The notes under the pieces: generated by a model | What the model was told of the DNA's origin: nothing | The model's database searches: none | The model's input: the letters and a program-made list of their open reading frames with translations, nothing else | Translations under genes and position numbers: made by a program | Source: Bellilinea sp040754815 | GTDB taxonomy: Bacteria > Chloroflexota > Anaerolineae > Anaerolineales > Anaerolineaceae | Reading direction: 5' to 3' | DNA: 64,000 nt | Assembly: GCA_040754815.1 (NCBI GenBank) | Contig: JBFMBX010000011.1 | Span: 8,770 to 72,769 of the forward strand | Part shown: positions 43,063-50,677 of the stretch, in pieces | How positions within the stretch are numbered: position 1 is the stretch's first letter | Layout of the letters: every line of letters begins with the position of its first letter

Positions 43063-43944
43063 ATGCTTTATTTGTGGATTGTTTCTCTGCTGTGGGCTTT
43101 TTCTTTTGGCTTAATCAAAGGCCAGTTGACCGGGCTGGATGCCAGTTTTGTGGCTTTTGCCCGTCTTTTTCTTGCCGGGCTGGCTTTTCTGCCGCTGCTG
43201 CGCCTGCGGGGGGTTGACCGGCGGCTGGCTTTGCGGCTGGCCCTTATCGGCGCTGTTCAATACGGCCTGATGTATGTAACCTACATCTATTCGTTCCGCT
43301 TCCTCAAAGCCTACGAGGTAGCCCTCTTCACCATTTTTACACCCCTGTATGTCACCCTCATCAACGATGCGTATCAGCGCCGGTTAAACGGCTTCAGCCT
43401 GCTGGCAACCGTGCTGGCGGTGGCCGGCACTGCCATCGTCCAGCAGGCCAATCTGCTCAGTCCCGACCTGACGCGCGGTTTTCTGATTGTGCAGGTCAGC
43501 AATCTGTGCTTTGCGTTGGGGCAGGTGGCCTACCGCGAGGTGATGCGCCGCTACCCCCACGTCAGGGACGGGCAGGTTTTCGGCTTGTTGTATATTGGCG
43601 GCGCGCTGGCGGCCGGTCTGCCGGCTCTGTTCACCACGCCGTGGGGCAATTTCACCCTGCTGCCAAATCAGGCCCTGACGCTGGTGTATCTCGGCGTGGT
43701 GGCTTCGGCGCTCGGCTTCTTCCTGTGGAATGTGGGCGCCCGCCGGGTCAATGCCGGTACGCTGGCCATCTTCAATGACTTGAAAATCCCGCTGGCGGTG
43801 GTCGTTTCACTGCTCTTTTTCGGTGAACAGGCCGACCTGCTGCGCCTGCTGATTGGCGGCGGGGTGGTGCTGGCGGCGCTGGCGCTGAATGAGTGGAATG
43901 TGCGGCGGCGCAGTGCTCCGCAGATGGCGGCCTCAACCGATTAG
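43063..43944 (+). CDS. EamA/DMT-family transporter
   Basis: A 293-residue drug/metabolite transporter with ten hydrophobic helices in two EamA repeats. The first repeat begins 'LYLWIVSLLWAFSFGLIKG' and the second contains 'YLGVVASALGFFLWNVGARR' and 'ALNEWNVRRRS'. Substrates in this family are amino acids, nucleotide sugars or other small metabolites, and none can be assigned. The ATG at 43063 fits the -10 at 43003 and has GAGGT upstream. It precedes a tandem-repeat block. Confidence 0.85.
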   Translation: MLYLWIVSLLWAFSFGLIKGQLTGLDASFVAFARLFLAGLAFLPLLRLRGVDRRLALRLALIGAVQYGLMYVTYIYSFRFLKAYEVALFTIFTPLYVTLINDAYQRRLNGFSLLATVLAVAGTAIVQQANLLSPDLTRGFLIVQVSNLCFALGQVAYREVMRRYPHVRDGQVFGLLYIGGALAAGLPALFTTPWGNFTLLPNQALTLVYLGVVASALGFFLWNVGARRVNAGTLAIFNDLKIPLAVVVSLLFFGEQADLLRLLIGGGVVLAALALNEWNVRRRSAPQMAASTD

Positions 43945-43980
43945 GTAAAATTTATCCCCGCCTGCGTTTTACCATGTGCA

Positions 43981-44295
43981 GGGCGGGGGATTCTTCGCTT
44001 CGCTCAGAATGACATTAACCCCCGTTTACGTCACCGCGAGCCGCCGTCAGGCAGCGCGGAGGTCTCCCGCATTGCTGGCGTGAAAGCAGGGCGGGGGATT
44101 CTTCGCTTCGCTCAGAGAATGACATTAACCCCCGTTTACGTCACCGCGAGCCGCCGTCAGGCGGCGCGGAGGTCTCCCGCATGGCTGGCGCGAAACAAGG
44201 GCGGGGGATTCTTCGCTTCGTTCAGAATGACATTAACCCCCGTTCACGTCACCGCGAGCCGCCGTCAGGCGGCGTGGCGGTCTCCCGCATGGCTT
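43981..44295. repeat. Tandem repeat, 108-110 bp unit, three copies
   Basis: Units begin at 43981, 44089 and 44199; the third is cut short. Each unit contains 'GGATTCTTCGCTTCGCTCAG' and 'AATGACATTAACCCCCGTT', then the palindromic element with GCCGCC-GTCA-GGCGGC (mutated to GGCAGC in the first copy) and 'GGTCTCCCGCAT'. The second unit has two extra bases (CAGAGAAT). Copies differ by only a few bases. Confidence 0.92.
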
Positions 44296-44370
44296 TTACC
44301 CAACGCATTGCGGTGCAGGTGTCACTCTTACCGCAATGGAGTAACCAAAATTTTTCCGAATTCAAGTGAA

Positions 44371-44400
44371 TTTACAAAATCACCCCTTTTATGCTATGAT
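44371..44400 (+). promoter_or_regulatory. Promoter of the response regulator/HD-GYP operon
   Basis: TTTACA (44371-44376), an 18-base spacer ending in TGC, TATGAT (44395-44400). Confidence 0.6.
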
Positions 44401-44416
44401 TTACAAAACCGGTTTT

Positions 44417-44461
44417 GCCGGCAGGGGGCGACCCACCGGCGAAGCTTTCACCCTGCGGAGG
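44417..44461 (+). promoter_or_regulatory. Leader with alternative pairings before the response regulator
   Basis: GCCGG (44417-44421) pairs with CCGGC (44436-44440), with GGG/CCC inside. Alternatively GCAGGG (44421-44426) can pair with CCCTGC (44451-44456), right beside the ribosome site GGAGG (44457-44461). The two folds exclude each other. No known riboswitch is recognised. Confidence 0.35.
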
Positions 44462-44469
44462 TTATCCTG

Positions 44470-44922
44470 ATGAGTTTAGCCGTACCTTTTCGTCCCATTC
44501 TGTTGGTCGAGGATAACCCGATGGATCTGGATCTCACGCAGCGGGCTTTCAGCCGCCGTCGGGTGATGAATCCGTTTGAACTGGCGCGTGACGGCGAAGA
44601 AGCCATAGACTGGATCCGCCGCTGGGATGAAGGCGCGCCCCTTCCCGTCCTCATCCTGCTGGATCTCAAATTACCGCGCGTGGACGGTATGGATGTTTTG
44701 CGCCGCTACAAAGGACACCCCCTTTACCGCTCCATTCCGGTGGTCGTCCTGACCACCTCGGCTGAAGACCGCGACATCGAAACCGCCTATCAGTTGGGGG
44801 CCAATTCCTACATCGTCAAACCGGTGGAATTCGAAAAATTCGTCGAAGTGGCTGCCCAAATTGAGGTGTACTGGACGCTGCTCAATCAGCCGCCTCCCCT
44901 GCATTTTTCACAAATATCATGA
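44470..44922 (+). CDS. Single-domain response regulator (Rcp1-like)
   Basis: A 150-residue stand-alone receiver. 'LLVEDNPMDLDLTQRAF' holds the acidic pocket, the phosphoacceptor is Asp65 in 'LILLDLKLPRVDG', 'VVLTTSAEDRD' carries the switch Thr, and 'SYIVKPVEF' carries the lysine. The 'EDNPxDxxLTxRAF' start is typical of Rcp1-type regulators that relay signals from phytochrome-like or multi-PAS kinases. No kinase lies nearby. The ATG is eight bases after GGAGG. Its stop overlaps the next gene (ATGA), so it is cotranslated with an HD-GYP protein. Confidence 0.92.
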   Translation: MSLAVPFRPILLVEDNPMDLDLTQRAFSRRRVMNPFELARDGEEAIDWIRRWDEGAPLPVLILLDLKLPRVDGMDVLRRYKGHPLYRSIPVVVLTTSAEDRDIETAYQLGANSYIVKPVEFEKFVEVAAQIEVYWTLLNQPPPLHFSQIS

Positions 44923-47354
44923 CCGGCGATTCGAATCTTCCTGTCCAGAAAACCATCCGGCTGCTGTATGTGGAAGACAACCCACAGGATGCCGATTTAA
45001 CCGTGCGCTACCTGCAAAAACACGCCCCGCATATTCAAGTGCAGGTAGTCGTTTCTCAAAATCGGGCGCTGGAACTGCTGTACGAACACAAACTCCCCTG
45101 CGATGTGGTACTCATTGACCGTAATCTGGTGGATGGGGATGGACTTTCTCTGCTGGTCAAACTGCGCAGCCTCAATTTGCCGCTGGCGGTGGTGATGATC
45201 ACCGGCAGCGGGGATGAGGAAACCGTCATCGCCGCGCTGAAAGCCGGAGCAGATGATTACATCATCAAGCGCAATGATTATCTGGAACGGCTGCCGCCGG
45301 TCATCGAATCGGCCTTACAACATTACCGCCGGCGGGTCAGCCGTTATAACCGCCCGCTGCGGGTATTGTATGCCGAGCATCACCCTGCGGATATTGACCT
45401 GACCTGCCGCTTTTTTGAAAAGAATGCTCCTTACCTCACACTGGAGGTCGTCCCCACCGCGCAGCAGGTTTTACAAATCCTGACCGACAGCGAACGACTA
45501 GCCCGCATTGACGTCCTGCTGTTGGATTACAACCTGCCCGGCGGGGTCAACGCACTCGAACTGATCAAAGAAATCCGCGAGATACACCGTCTGCCAATCC
45601 CCATCGTGCTGGTGACCGGTCAGGGTGATGAGATGGTCGCTTTGAAGGCCCTGCGCCTTGGCGCACAGGATTACATCCCCAAAACCGATCATTACCTTGC
45701 CCGCCTGCCTTATGCGCTGGCAGATGCCTATCACCGCACCCGCCTTGAACAGGAACATGATGCCCTGCGCAGCAGCGAAGAGCGTTTCCGCTCGCTGTTC
45801 ATGGACTCGCCGGTTGCCATGCTGGAGCAGGATTTTTCGGAGGTCAAGCGCGGCCTGCTGGCGCTGAAACAAAGCGCAGCGGAAGATTTACGAACCTATC
45901 TGTTGCAGCACCCCGAAATTGTCAGGGACTTTTTGAATCGATCCTATATCCTCTCTTTCAACCGCGCCGCCTTACGGCTTTACGGTGTGGACGAGGGCAA
46001 GCCGCCCCGCTCGCTGGGCGAACTGCTGGATTTTGAAGGCGTCTGGCAGAACTTCATCATCGAATTGCTGGAAATCGCCGATGGCACGGCTCATTTTCAA
46101 CGCGAGACGGCGGATATTCTGCCCGATGGGCGGCGGATTTTCCTCAACCTGCACTGGAACGCGCTGAACGGCTATGAGGATACGCTAGAACGGGTAATCG
46201 TTGCGCTGGAGGACATCACCGAGCGAAAAATGACTGCCGAACGCATCGAGCGCCAGTTACACCAGCTGGAAGCCCTGCGCACCATTGACGATGCCATCAG
46301 CTCCAATCTAGAACTGGATCGCACCTTACAGGTGCTGATTCAACAGATGCGCGGCCAGTTGAATCTGGATGCGTTGGCCGTGTTTTTATATGACCCCCGC
46401 GATGAAACGCTGACCTGCACCGCCGCCGGCGGCACTGATTTGAAATTCCCGCTGGGAGTGCGTTTTCATTATGAGGAAGCCCTCTGCGGTCAAAGGATGC
46501 TGCAAGCCGGAAAGGTAGTTTACTGCAATCTCAATGAGCCCATCACCACCTCTTTTCCCCTGCTAAATGATTTTCTCCACCAGTTGAGAGAGGCCGGCTT
46601 TCATTCCTTGCTGGCCGTCCCGCTGACCACCAAAACCAGCCCTCAAGGGGTAATTGAACTGTACTTTCGCACCCGGCCGCCCGATGATGCCGAATGGCAG
46701 CAATTCCTCACCATGCTGGCGGGGCAGGCCGCCATTGCCATCGAAAACGCCCGCCTGTACGAAGAAGCCCAGCGTTTCAACCGGCAGTTGTTACAGGCGT
46801 ACGATGCCACCATCGAAGGCTGGACACGCGCCATTGACCTGCGCGATAAAGAAACCGAAGGCCACACCCAGCGGGTGGTGGAGCTGGTTTTGCGCATGTG
46901 CCGCAGGGCGGGAATGAGTGAAGATGAACTGGTGCATGTGCGGCGGGGTGCCCTGCTGCACGATATCGGCAAATTAGGCATACCGGATGCCATTTTGCTC
47001 AAACCCGGCCCGCTGACCGATGAAGAATGGATCATCATGCGCCGCCACCCGTTATACGCCTATGAAATGCTCTCACCCATCGAGTACCTGCGCCCCGCGC
47101 TGGATATTCCCTACTGCCACCACGAAAAATGGGACGGCACGGGCTACCCGCGCGGTTTGAAGGGCGAGCAAATTCCGCTGGCGGCACGCATCTTTGCCGT
47201 GGTGGATGTGTGGGATGCGCTCACCTCCGACCGTCCCTACCGCCCGGCGTGGTCGAAAGACAGAGCGCTGGCTTACCTGATGGAGCAAAAAGGCAAACAT
47301 TTTGACCCGCAGGCAATCGAACTTTTCCTACAGGAAATGGGGTTTCTTAAGTAA
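44919..47354 (+). CDS. REC-REC-PAS-GAF-HD-GYP phosphodiesterase
   Basis: 811 residues. Receiver 1 (about 12-135) has 'LLYVEDNPQDADLT' and the acceptor in 'VVLIDRNLVDGDG'. Receiver 2 (about 145-270) has 'VLLLDYNLPGG' but 'LYAEHHPADIDLT' instead of the usual acidic 'EDxP', so its pocket is altered. A PAS-like region (about 285-440), one GAF domain (about 450-610) and an HD-GYP domain (about 620-811) follow. The HD-GYP has 'LLHDIGKLGIP' and 'HHEKWDGTGYPRG', so cyclic di-GMP hydrolysis is expected. Regulation by phosphorylation and a ligand is likely. Coupled to the upstream single receiver. Confidence 0.92.
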   Translation: MTGDSNLPVQKTIRLLYVEDNPQDADLTVRYLQKHAPHIQVQVVVSQNRALELLYEHKLPCDVVLIDRNLVDGDGLSLLVKLRSLNLPLAVVMITGSGDEETVIAALKAGADDYIIKRNDYLERLPPVIESALQHYRRRVSRYNRPLRVLYAEHHPADIDLTCRFFEKNAPYLTLEVVPTAQQVLQILTDSERLARIDVLLLDYNLPGGVNALELIKEIREIHRLPIPIVLVTGQGDEMVALKALRLGAQDYIPKTDHYLARLPYALADAYHRTRLEQEHDALRSSEERFRSLFMDSPVAMLEQDFSEVKRGLLALKQSAAEDLRTYLLQHPEIVRDFLNRSYILSFNRAALRLYGVDEGKPPRSLGELLDFEGVWQNFIIELLEIADGTAHFQRETADILPDGRRIFLNLHWNALNGYEDTLERVIVALEDITERKMTAERIERQLHQLEALRTIDDAISSNLELDRTLQVLIQQMRGQLNLDALAVFLYDPRDETLTCTAAGGTDLKFPLGVRFHYEEALCGQRMLQAGKVVYCNLNEPITTSFPLLNDFLHQLREAGFHSLLAVPLTTKTSPQGVIELYFRTRPPDDAEWQQFLTMLAGQAAIAIENARLYEEAQRFNRQLLQAYDATIEGWTRAIDLRDKETEGHTQRVVELVLRMCRRAGMSEDELVHVRRGALLHDIGKLGIPDAILLKPGPLTDEEWIIMRRHPLYAYEMLSPIEYLRPALDIPYCHHEKWDGTGYPRGLKGEQIPLAARIFAVVDVWDALTSDRPYRPAWSKDRALAYLMEQKGKHFDPQAIELFLQEMGFLK

Positions 47355-47384
47355 AACCCAACTTTTGGTGCAGTGCGGCTGTTG

Positions 47385-47446
47385 AAAATGGTCAGGCGGG
47401 AATCTCCCGGCCTTGCGGGGGAAATCCGCGCCGCCTGACGGCAACT
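47385..47446 (-). repeat. Interspersed palindromic element, reverse copy
   Basis: Read on the minus strand: CGAGTTGCCGTCAGGCGGC followed by 'GCGGATTTCCCCCGCAAGGC'. The order of parts matches the tandem copies at 44029-44290, but it is inverted. Confidence 0.75.
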
Positions 47447-47474
47447 CGCAACAGGGTTAAACGGCTCAACAACC

Positions 47475-47502
47475 TTGACAAAATTTCATTCCGTTCTATA
47501 AT
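47475..47502 (+). promoter_or_regulatory. Promoter of the cysK-cysE operon
   Basis: TTGACA (47475-47480), a 16-base spacer and TATAAT (47497-47502). The predicted start near 47509 gives a leader of about 260 bases. Confidence 0.85.
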
Positions 47503-47549
47503 CAAGAACGATAATTAAGATGAAATTGATAAATATTTGGAGTTACAGA

Positions 47550-47582
47550 ATGCTTACTTGCGTGTGTCTGAGGCGGGGCTGA
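47550..47582 (+). CDS. Cysteine-codon leader peptide MLTCVCLRRG
   Basis: A ten-codon reading frame, too short for routine gene calling, reading ATG-CTT-ACT-TGC-GTG-TGT-CTG-AGG-CGG-GGC-TGA. It has an excellent ribosome site (TTTGGAG, 7 bases before the ATG) and sits about 40 bases after the predicted transcript start. It holds two cysteine codons within three positions, upstream of the two genes that make cysteine. Hairpins after it can switch between alternative folds. This fits a translational attenuator, in which ribosomes stalled at the cysteine codons under cysteine shortage favour the antiterminator. No homologous leader is cited; the reading rests on sequence layout. Confidence 0.72.
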   Translation: MLTCVCLRRG

Positions 47583-47722
47583 TGACAGCCGCTGCCTGAG
47601 ACGAAACAAAAGCAATTTTCGCCAGCAGAATCAGACAGTGGCAGTCAGTCCCGCATGATCCCCTTCTCATGTGTGCGGATTGCTCCGCTGTCTTTTTTGT
47701 TGTTCTGCTGGCTTTTTCTTTG
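47566..47722 (+). promoter_or_regulatory. Attenuator RNA of cysK-cysE
   Basis: Pause hairpin: GTCTGAGGC (47566-47574) with GCCTGAGAC (47594-47602), one G-G mismatch, enclosing GGCTG-ATGA-CAGCC. It overlaps the second cysteine codon and the peptide stop. Terminator: AGACAGTGG (47633-47641) with CCGCTGTCT (47685-47693), one G-U, followed by TTTTTG; an inner CCGCATGA/TCATG..TGCGG stem fills its loop. Antiterminator candidate: CTGCC (47592-47596) with GGCAG (47640-47644), which excludes both. A second outer stem GCCAGCAGAA (47621-47630)/TTCTGCTGGC (47703-47712) is followed by TTTTTCTTT. Confidence 0.7.
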
Positions 47723-47767
47723 CCAAACAAACCAACCAAACATCACACAAACGCTCAGGAGTACAGG

Positions 47768-48700
47768 ATGAAAATCGCCAACGATGTCACCGAACTGATT
47801 GGAAATACCCCCCTTGTGCGCCTCAACCGCATCACCGAAGGCGCAGTTGCCACCGTAGTTGCAAAACTGGAATACTACAACCCCGCTCACAGCGTCAAAG
47901 ACCGCATAGGCGTTTCAATGATCACCGCCGCCGAGCAAGCCGGCCTGATCAACAAAGACACCATCATCCTCGAGCCGACCAGCGGCAACACCGGCATTGC
48001 ACTGGCGTTCGTCTGCGCGGCGCGCGGCTACAAATGCACGCTGGTCATGCCCGAGACGATGAGCAAAGAACGCCGCATGTTACTGCGCGCCTACGGCGCG
48101 GAACTCATCCTCACCCCCGGCAGCGAGGGTATGGCCGGCGCCATCCGCAAAGCCGAAGAACTGGCCGCCAGCGACCCGCGCTACTTCATCCCCCAGCAGT
48201 TCAAAAACCCCGCCAACCCCGAAATTCACCGCCGCACCACCGCCGAAGAAATCTGGCGCGATACGGATGGTCAGGTGGATATTCTGGTCGCCGGAGTCGG
48301 CACGGGCGGGACGATCACCGGCGTCAGCGAAGTGATCAAAGCCCGCAAGCCGTCCTTCCACGCTGTGGCCGTCGAGCCGGATGCCTCGCCGGTGCTTTCC
48401 GGCGGGCAGAAAGGCCCACACCCCATTCAGGGCATTGGCGCCGGCTTTATCCCGGATGTGTTGAACACGCGCATCATTGATGAAATCATCCGCGTGAAGA
48501 ACGAGGATGCCTTCCGCACGGCGCGTGAGATGGCATCCCGCGAAGGGCTGCTGGTGGGCATTTCCTCCGGCGCGGCCGCATGGGCAGCCTTACAGGTGGC
48601 CCGCCGCCCGGAAAACGAAGGAAAATTGATTGTGGTCATCATCCCCTCTTTCGGCGAACGCTACCTCAGCACTGCCCTGTTTGCCGACCTTGCGGACTGA
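47768..48700 (+). CDS. cysK: Cysteine synthase (O-acetylserine sulfhydrylase)
   Basis: A 310-residue PLP enzyme that makes cysteine from O-acetylserine and sulfide. The PLP lysine is in 'NPAHSVKDRIG' (about residue 44), the substrate loop is 'EPTSGNTGIALAF', the phosphate loop 'GVGTGGTITGV', and 'ISSGAAAWAAL' lies near the C-terminus. The length matches CysK rather than CysM with extra domains. The ATG at 47768 follows CAGGAG by six bases. A longer in-frame reading from 47669 runs through the terminator and is rejected. It is the first structural gene after the cysteine-codon leader. Confidence 0.95.
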   Translation: MKIANDVTELIGNTPLVRLNRITEGAVATVVAKLEYYNPAHSVKDRIGVSMITAAEQAGLINKDTIILEPTSGNTGIALAFVCAARGYKCTLVMPETMSKERRMLLRAYGAELILTPGSEGMAGAIRKAEELAASDPRYFIPQQFKNPANPEIHRRTTAEEIWRDTDGQVDILVAGVGTGGTITGVSEVIKARKPSFHAVAVEPDASPVLSGGQKGPHPIQGIGAGFIPDVLNTRIIDEIIRVKNEDAFRTAREMASREGLLVGISSGAAAWAALQVARRPENEGKLIVVIIPSFGERYLSTALFADLAD

Positions 48701-48726
48701 AGATGGGGAGGAAAGGAAAAAAGAAC

Positions 48727-49491
48727 ATGCTCACGATTTTCAAGACTATGCGCGAAGATATTCGCAGTGCACTGGAACGCGATCCGGCGGCGCGCAGCCC
48801 GCTGGAAATTATCCTCGCCTACCCCGGCATCCATGCGCTGTGGCTGCACCGCGTTGCTCATTTTCTCTGGAAGCGCAACTTCAAACTGCTGGCGCGCTGG
48901 CTTTCACACCTCAATCGTTTTCTAACCGGCATCGAAATTCACCCCGGCGCGAGAATTGGCAAACGCCTGTTCATTGACCACGGCATGGGCGTGGTGATCG
49001 GCGAAACCGCCGAGATCGGCAACAATGTAACCCTCTATCACGGCGTCACACTGGGCGGCGTCAGTCTGGAAAAAGGCAAGCGCCACCCCACCATCGAGGA
49101 TGATGTGGTGATCGGCGCGGGCGCCAAGGTGCTAGGCAACATTACCGTGGGGCGCGGCAGCCGCATTGGCGCCAACGCGGTGGTGATTCACTCCGTGCCG
49201 CCCAATTCGGTGGTGGTGGGTGTGCCGGGGCAGGTGGTGGTGCGCAGCAAGCCGCTTGAAGGCGGACCGGATTTACATCACGATCAACTGCCGGATGCCA
49301 TCGGCAAATCGCTGGCTTCGGTCATGGCCCGGCTGGAAGCGCTGGAACACCAGCTGCACAGCCACGCGCTGGAAGCCAACGGCGGCAACGGCAAACCAAT
49401 CGGCAAAGACGATGAACGGGTGCTGCTCAACCCACCGCTGGTGCATAAACCGGAAGCCGGCATCTGGCGCGGCGAAGATTTTTCGATTTGA
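48727..49491 (+). CDS. cysE: Serine O-acetyltransferase
   Basis: A 254-residue left-handed beta-helix acetyltransferase that makes O-acetylserine for CysK. The N-terminal helical part ('TMREDIRSALERDPAARSP') is short, as in the EpsC/SrpH type. The hexapeptide core has 'GIEIHPGARIGKRLFIDHG', 'GVVIGETAEIG' and 'HPTIEDDVVIGAGAKVLG', with the catalytic His-Asp region intact. The C-terminal tail is longer than usual and hydrophilic (about 55 residues with 'VMARLEALEHQLHSH'). The ATG at 48727 lies nine bases after AAAGGA. Its stop directly abuts the stop of the convergent LysM gene. Confidence 0.94.
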   Translation: MLTIFKTMREDIRSALERDPAARSPLEIILAYPGIHALWLHRVAHFLWKRNFKLLARWLSHLNRFLTGIEIHPGARIGKRLFIDHGMGVVIGETAEIGNNVTLYHGVTLGGVSLEKGKRHPTIEDDVVIGAGAKVLGNITVGRGSRIGANAVVIHSVPPNSVVVGVPGQVVVRSKPLEGGPDLHHDQLPDAIGKSLASVMARLEALEHQLHSHALEANGGNGKPIGKDDERVLLNPPLVHKPEAGIWRGEDFSI

Positions 49492-50067
49492 TTATTTTCT
49501 GCGAAAGGCGGCAATCAGCACAAAAAGCAGGCCGGCGCCGCTGATGATGATCAGCCCCAGCCCCAGCGTTTCCTGATTCATCCACGCCGGCGGCTGCCAG
49601 TCAATCAGCGGGGCCGGCGTTTGGGTGGCGGTGGGGATGGCTGTGAAGGTCAGCGTTGGTGTGCGCGGCAGAGGGGTGGGTGATGGTGTGCGCGTTGGCG
49701 GAACGGGCGTCAGGGAAGGAACAGGCGAAAGAGTCGGCGTGGAAGAAGGCTGAACAATAATCGTCTGGCCGAGCAGCAAAACCGCATTCGGATCCAGATT
49801 GTTCAATTCCTGAAGCCGGGCAATGCTGACACCGTAGGCCGTGGCAATACCCCACAGCGATTGCCCGCTTTCCACTTTATGAATCACCGAACCATCCGGG
49901 TTGGGGGTGGCGGTGATCACCGGCTGGATGAAGGCAGCGGTAGGACTTACCTGCAAGAGGCCGGCGGCCTCGGCCTGCGCCTGAATACCTTGCGCAGGCA
50001 GGAACATCCCGGCGGCGGCAAGAAGTATAAAAACAATCATTCCGCTCATTCGAAAAAAACGGTGCAT
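49492..50067 (-). CDS. Membrane-anchored LysM protein
   Basis: 191 residues: a signal or anchor (about 7-27), an Ala-rich spacer, and one LysM domain (about 55-100, 'HKVESGQSLWGIATAYGVSI'). A Pro/Thr-rich linker with repeated 'PTxTP' leads to a C-terminal membrane helix ('LGLGLIIISGAGLLFVLIAA') with a basic end 'FRRK'. The layout resembles a wall-spanning peptidoglycan-binding protein held at both ends. The ATG at 50067 is only 7 bases after TATAAT, so the mRNA is probably leaderless. The longer upstream reading begins before this promoter and is rejected. A perfect 10-bp palindrome surrounds the -10 and covers the start codon. Confidence 0.82.
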   Translation of the reverse strand: MHRFFRMSGMIVFILLAAAGMFLPAQGIQAQAEAAGLLQVSPTAAFIQPVITATPNPDGSVIHKVESGQSLWGIATAYGVSIARLQELNNLDPNAVLLLGQTIIVQPSSTPTLSPVPSLTPVPPTRTPSPTPLPRTPTLTFTAIPTATQTPAPLIDWQPPAWMNQETLGLGLIIISGAGLLFVLIAAFRRK

Positions 50068-50090
50068 CGGGTCAATTATACCCGATGCAC
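50062..50090 (-). promoter_or_regulatory. -10 inside a perfect palindrome at the LysM gene start
   Basis: GTGCATCGGG (50062-50071) and CCCGATGCAC (50081-50090) are exact complements with a 9-base spacer. The spacer holds the minus-strand TATAAT (50075-50080). The left arm includes the start codon. Because RNA would begin at the ATG, this is better read as a DNA operator than as an RNA hairpin. Confidence 0.6.
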
Positions 50091-50134
50091 GCTTAATAAT
50101 CGTAACCAGTATTCTGAAACCGGCAAGGCCGGAA

Positions 50135-50554
50135 TCAGGAAAGCAATCTCTCGCCGTCTCCGCGCCCCATCGTTTCGGCAATCACCAGAAAATCATTGGC
50201 CGAGATCATGCCAATCACCGTCCCGGCTTCATCCACAACCGGCAGGTGGTGAATGCGTTTTTCCTTCATCACCCGCGCACATTCGGCAATGGTCATATCG
50301 GGCAAAACGGTAATGAGCGGCGAGCTCATGATTTCTTTGACCTTCACTTTGGAGGGGTCCTTCCCGTGAGCCACAATTTTATCGCAGATATCAATGGAGG
50401 TAACAATGCCGTATTCGGGATTTTCGGCCGTTTTCTTGACGATCAGGCTGTTGATGTAGCGCCGGCGCATGGTGCTGAGTGCATCCAGCACCGGACTTTC
50501 CGGATCAACGAAAACTACCAGATCGTTCATCCAGTCGCGTACGGTGTTTTGCAT
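50135..50554 (-). CDS. CBS-domain pair protein
   Basis: A 139-residue soluble protein made of two CBS domains (about 8-62 and 73-130): 'MRRRYINSLIVKK' and 'MKEKRIHHLPVVDEAGTVIG'. Such stand-alone pairs bind adenine nucleotides (AMP, ATP, SAM) and modulate partner proteins. No partner is evident. The ATG follows AAGGAGAG by eight bases. The promoter (TTGTCA-16-TATACT) lies at 50634-50661, and the leader has a small GACCGC/GCGGTC hairpin (50609-50626). Confidence 0.88.
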   Translation of the reverse strand: MQNTVRDWMNDLVVFVDPESPVLDALSTMRRRYINSLIVKKTAENPEYGIVTSIDICDKIVAHGKDPSKVKVKEIMSSPLITVLPDMTIAECARVMKEKRIHHLPVVDEAGTVIGMISANDFLVIAETMGRGDGERLLS

Positions 50555-50633
50555 GTCGGTTCTCTCCTTAGTTACGGGGGTAAAATTGGGTGATCTCTGA
50601 ACAAACCTGACCGCTCCCGTGCGGTCTGAATCT

Positions 50634-50661
50634 AGTATAACAAAAAGAATCGCCTTGACAA
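50634..50661 (-). promoter_or_regulatory. Promoter of the CBS protein gene
   Basis: Minus strand TTGTCA (50656-50661), a 16-base spacer and TATACT (50634-50639). Confidence 0.65.
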
Positions 50662-50677
50662 GCCAAAAATAAATAAC

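Larger units (their letters stand above)
43945..44469. other. Intergenic repeat block and regulator leader
   Basis: No gene. 43981-44295 is a tandem repeat (described separately). 44300-44370 is ordinary. The promoter and folded leader of the response regulator fill the rest. Confidence 0.7.

Noticed and set aside
43981..44295. Possible CRISPR array
   Set aside because: Only three copies of a 108-110 bp unit that are alike along their whole length; there are no unique spacers and no cas genes.
47503..47767. SAM riboswitch or T-box as control element of cysK-cysE
   Set aside because: The T-box core AGGGTGGTACCGCG and the SAM-I core sequences are absent. The short frame with Cys codons explains the leader better.
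47669..47767. N-terminal extension of CysK starting at 47669
   Set aside because: It would run through the terminator stem and T run, adds 33 residues before the conserved CysK start, and lacks a ribosome site. The ATG at 47768 has one.
50650..50661. Plus-strand TTGACA as a promoter element
   Set aside because: No -10 at the right distance and no plus-strand gene follows. The same bases serve as the minus-strand -35 TTGTCA of the CBS gene.
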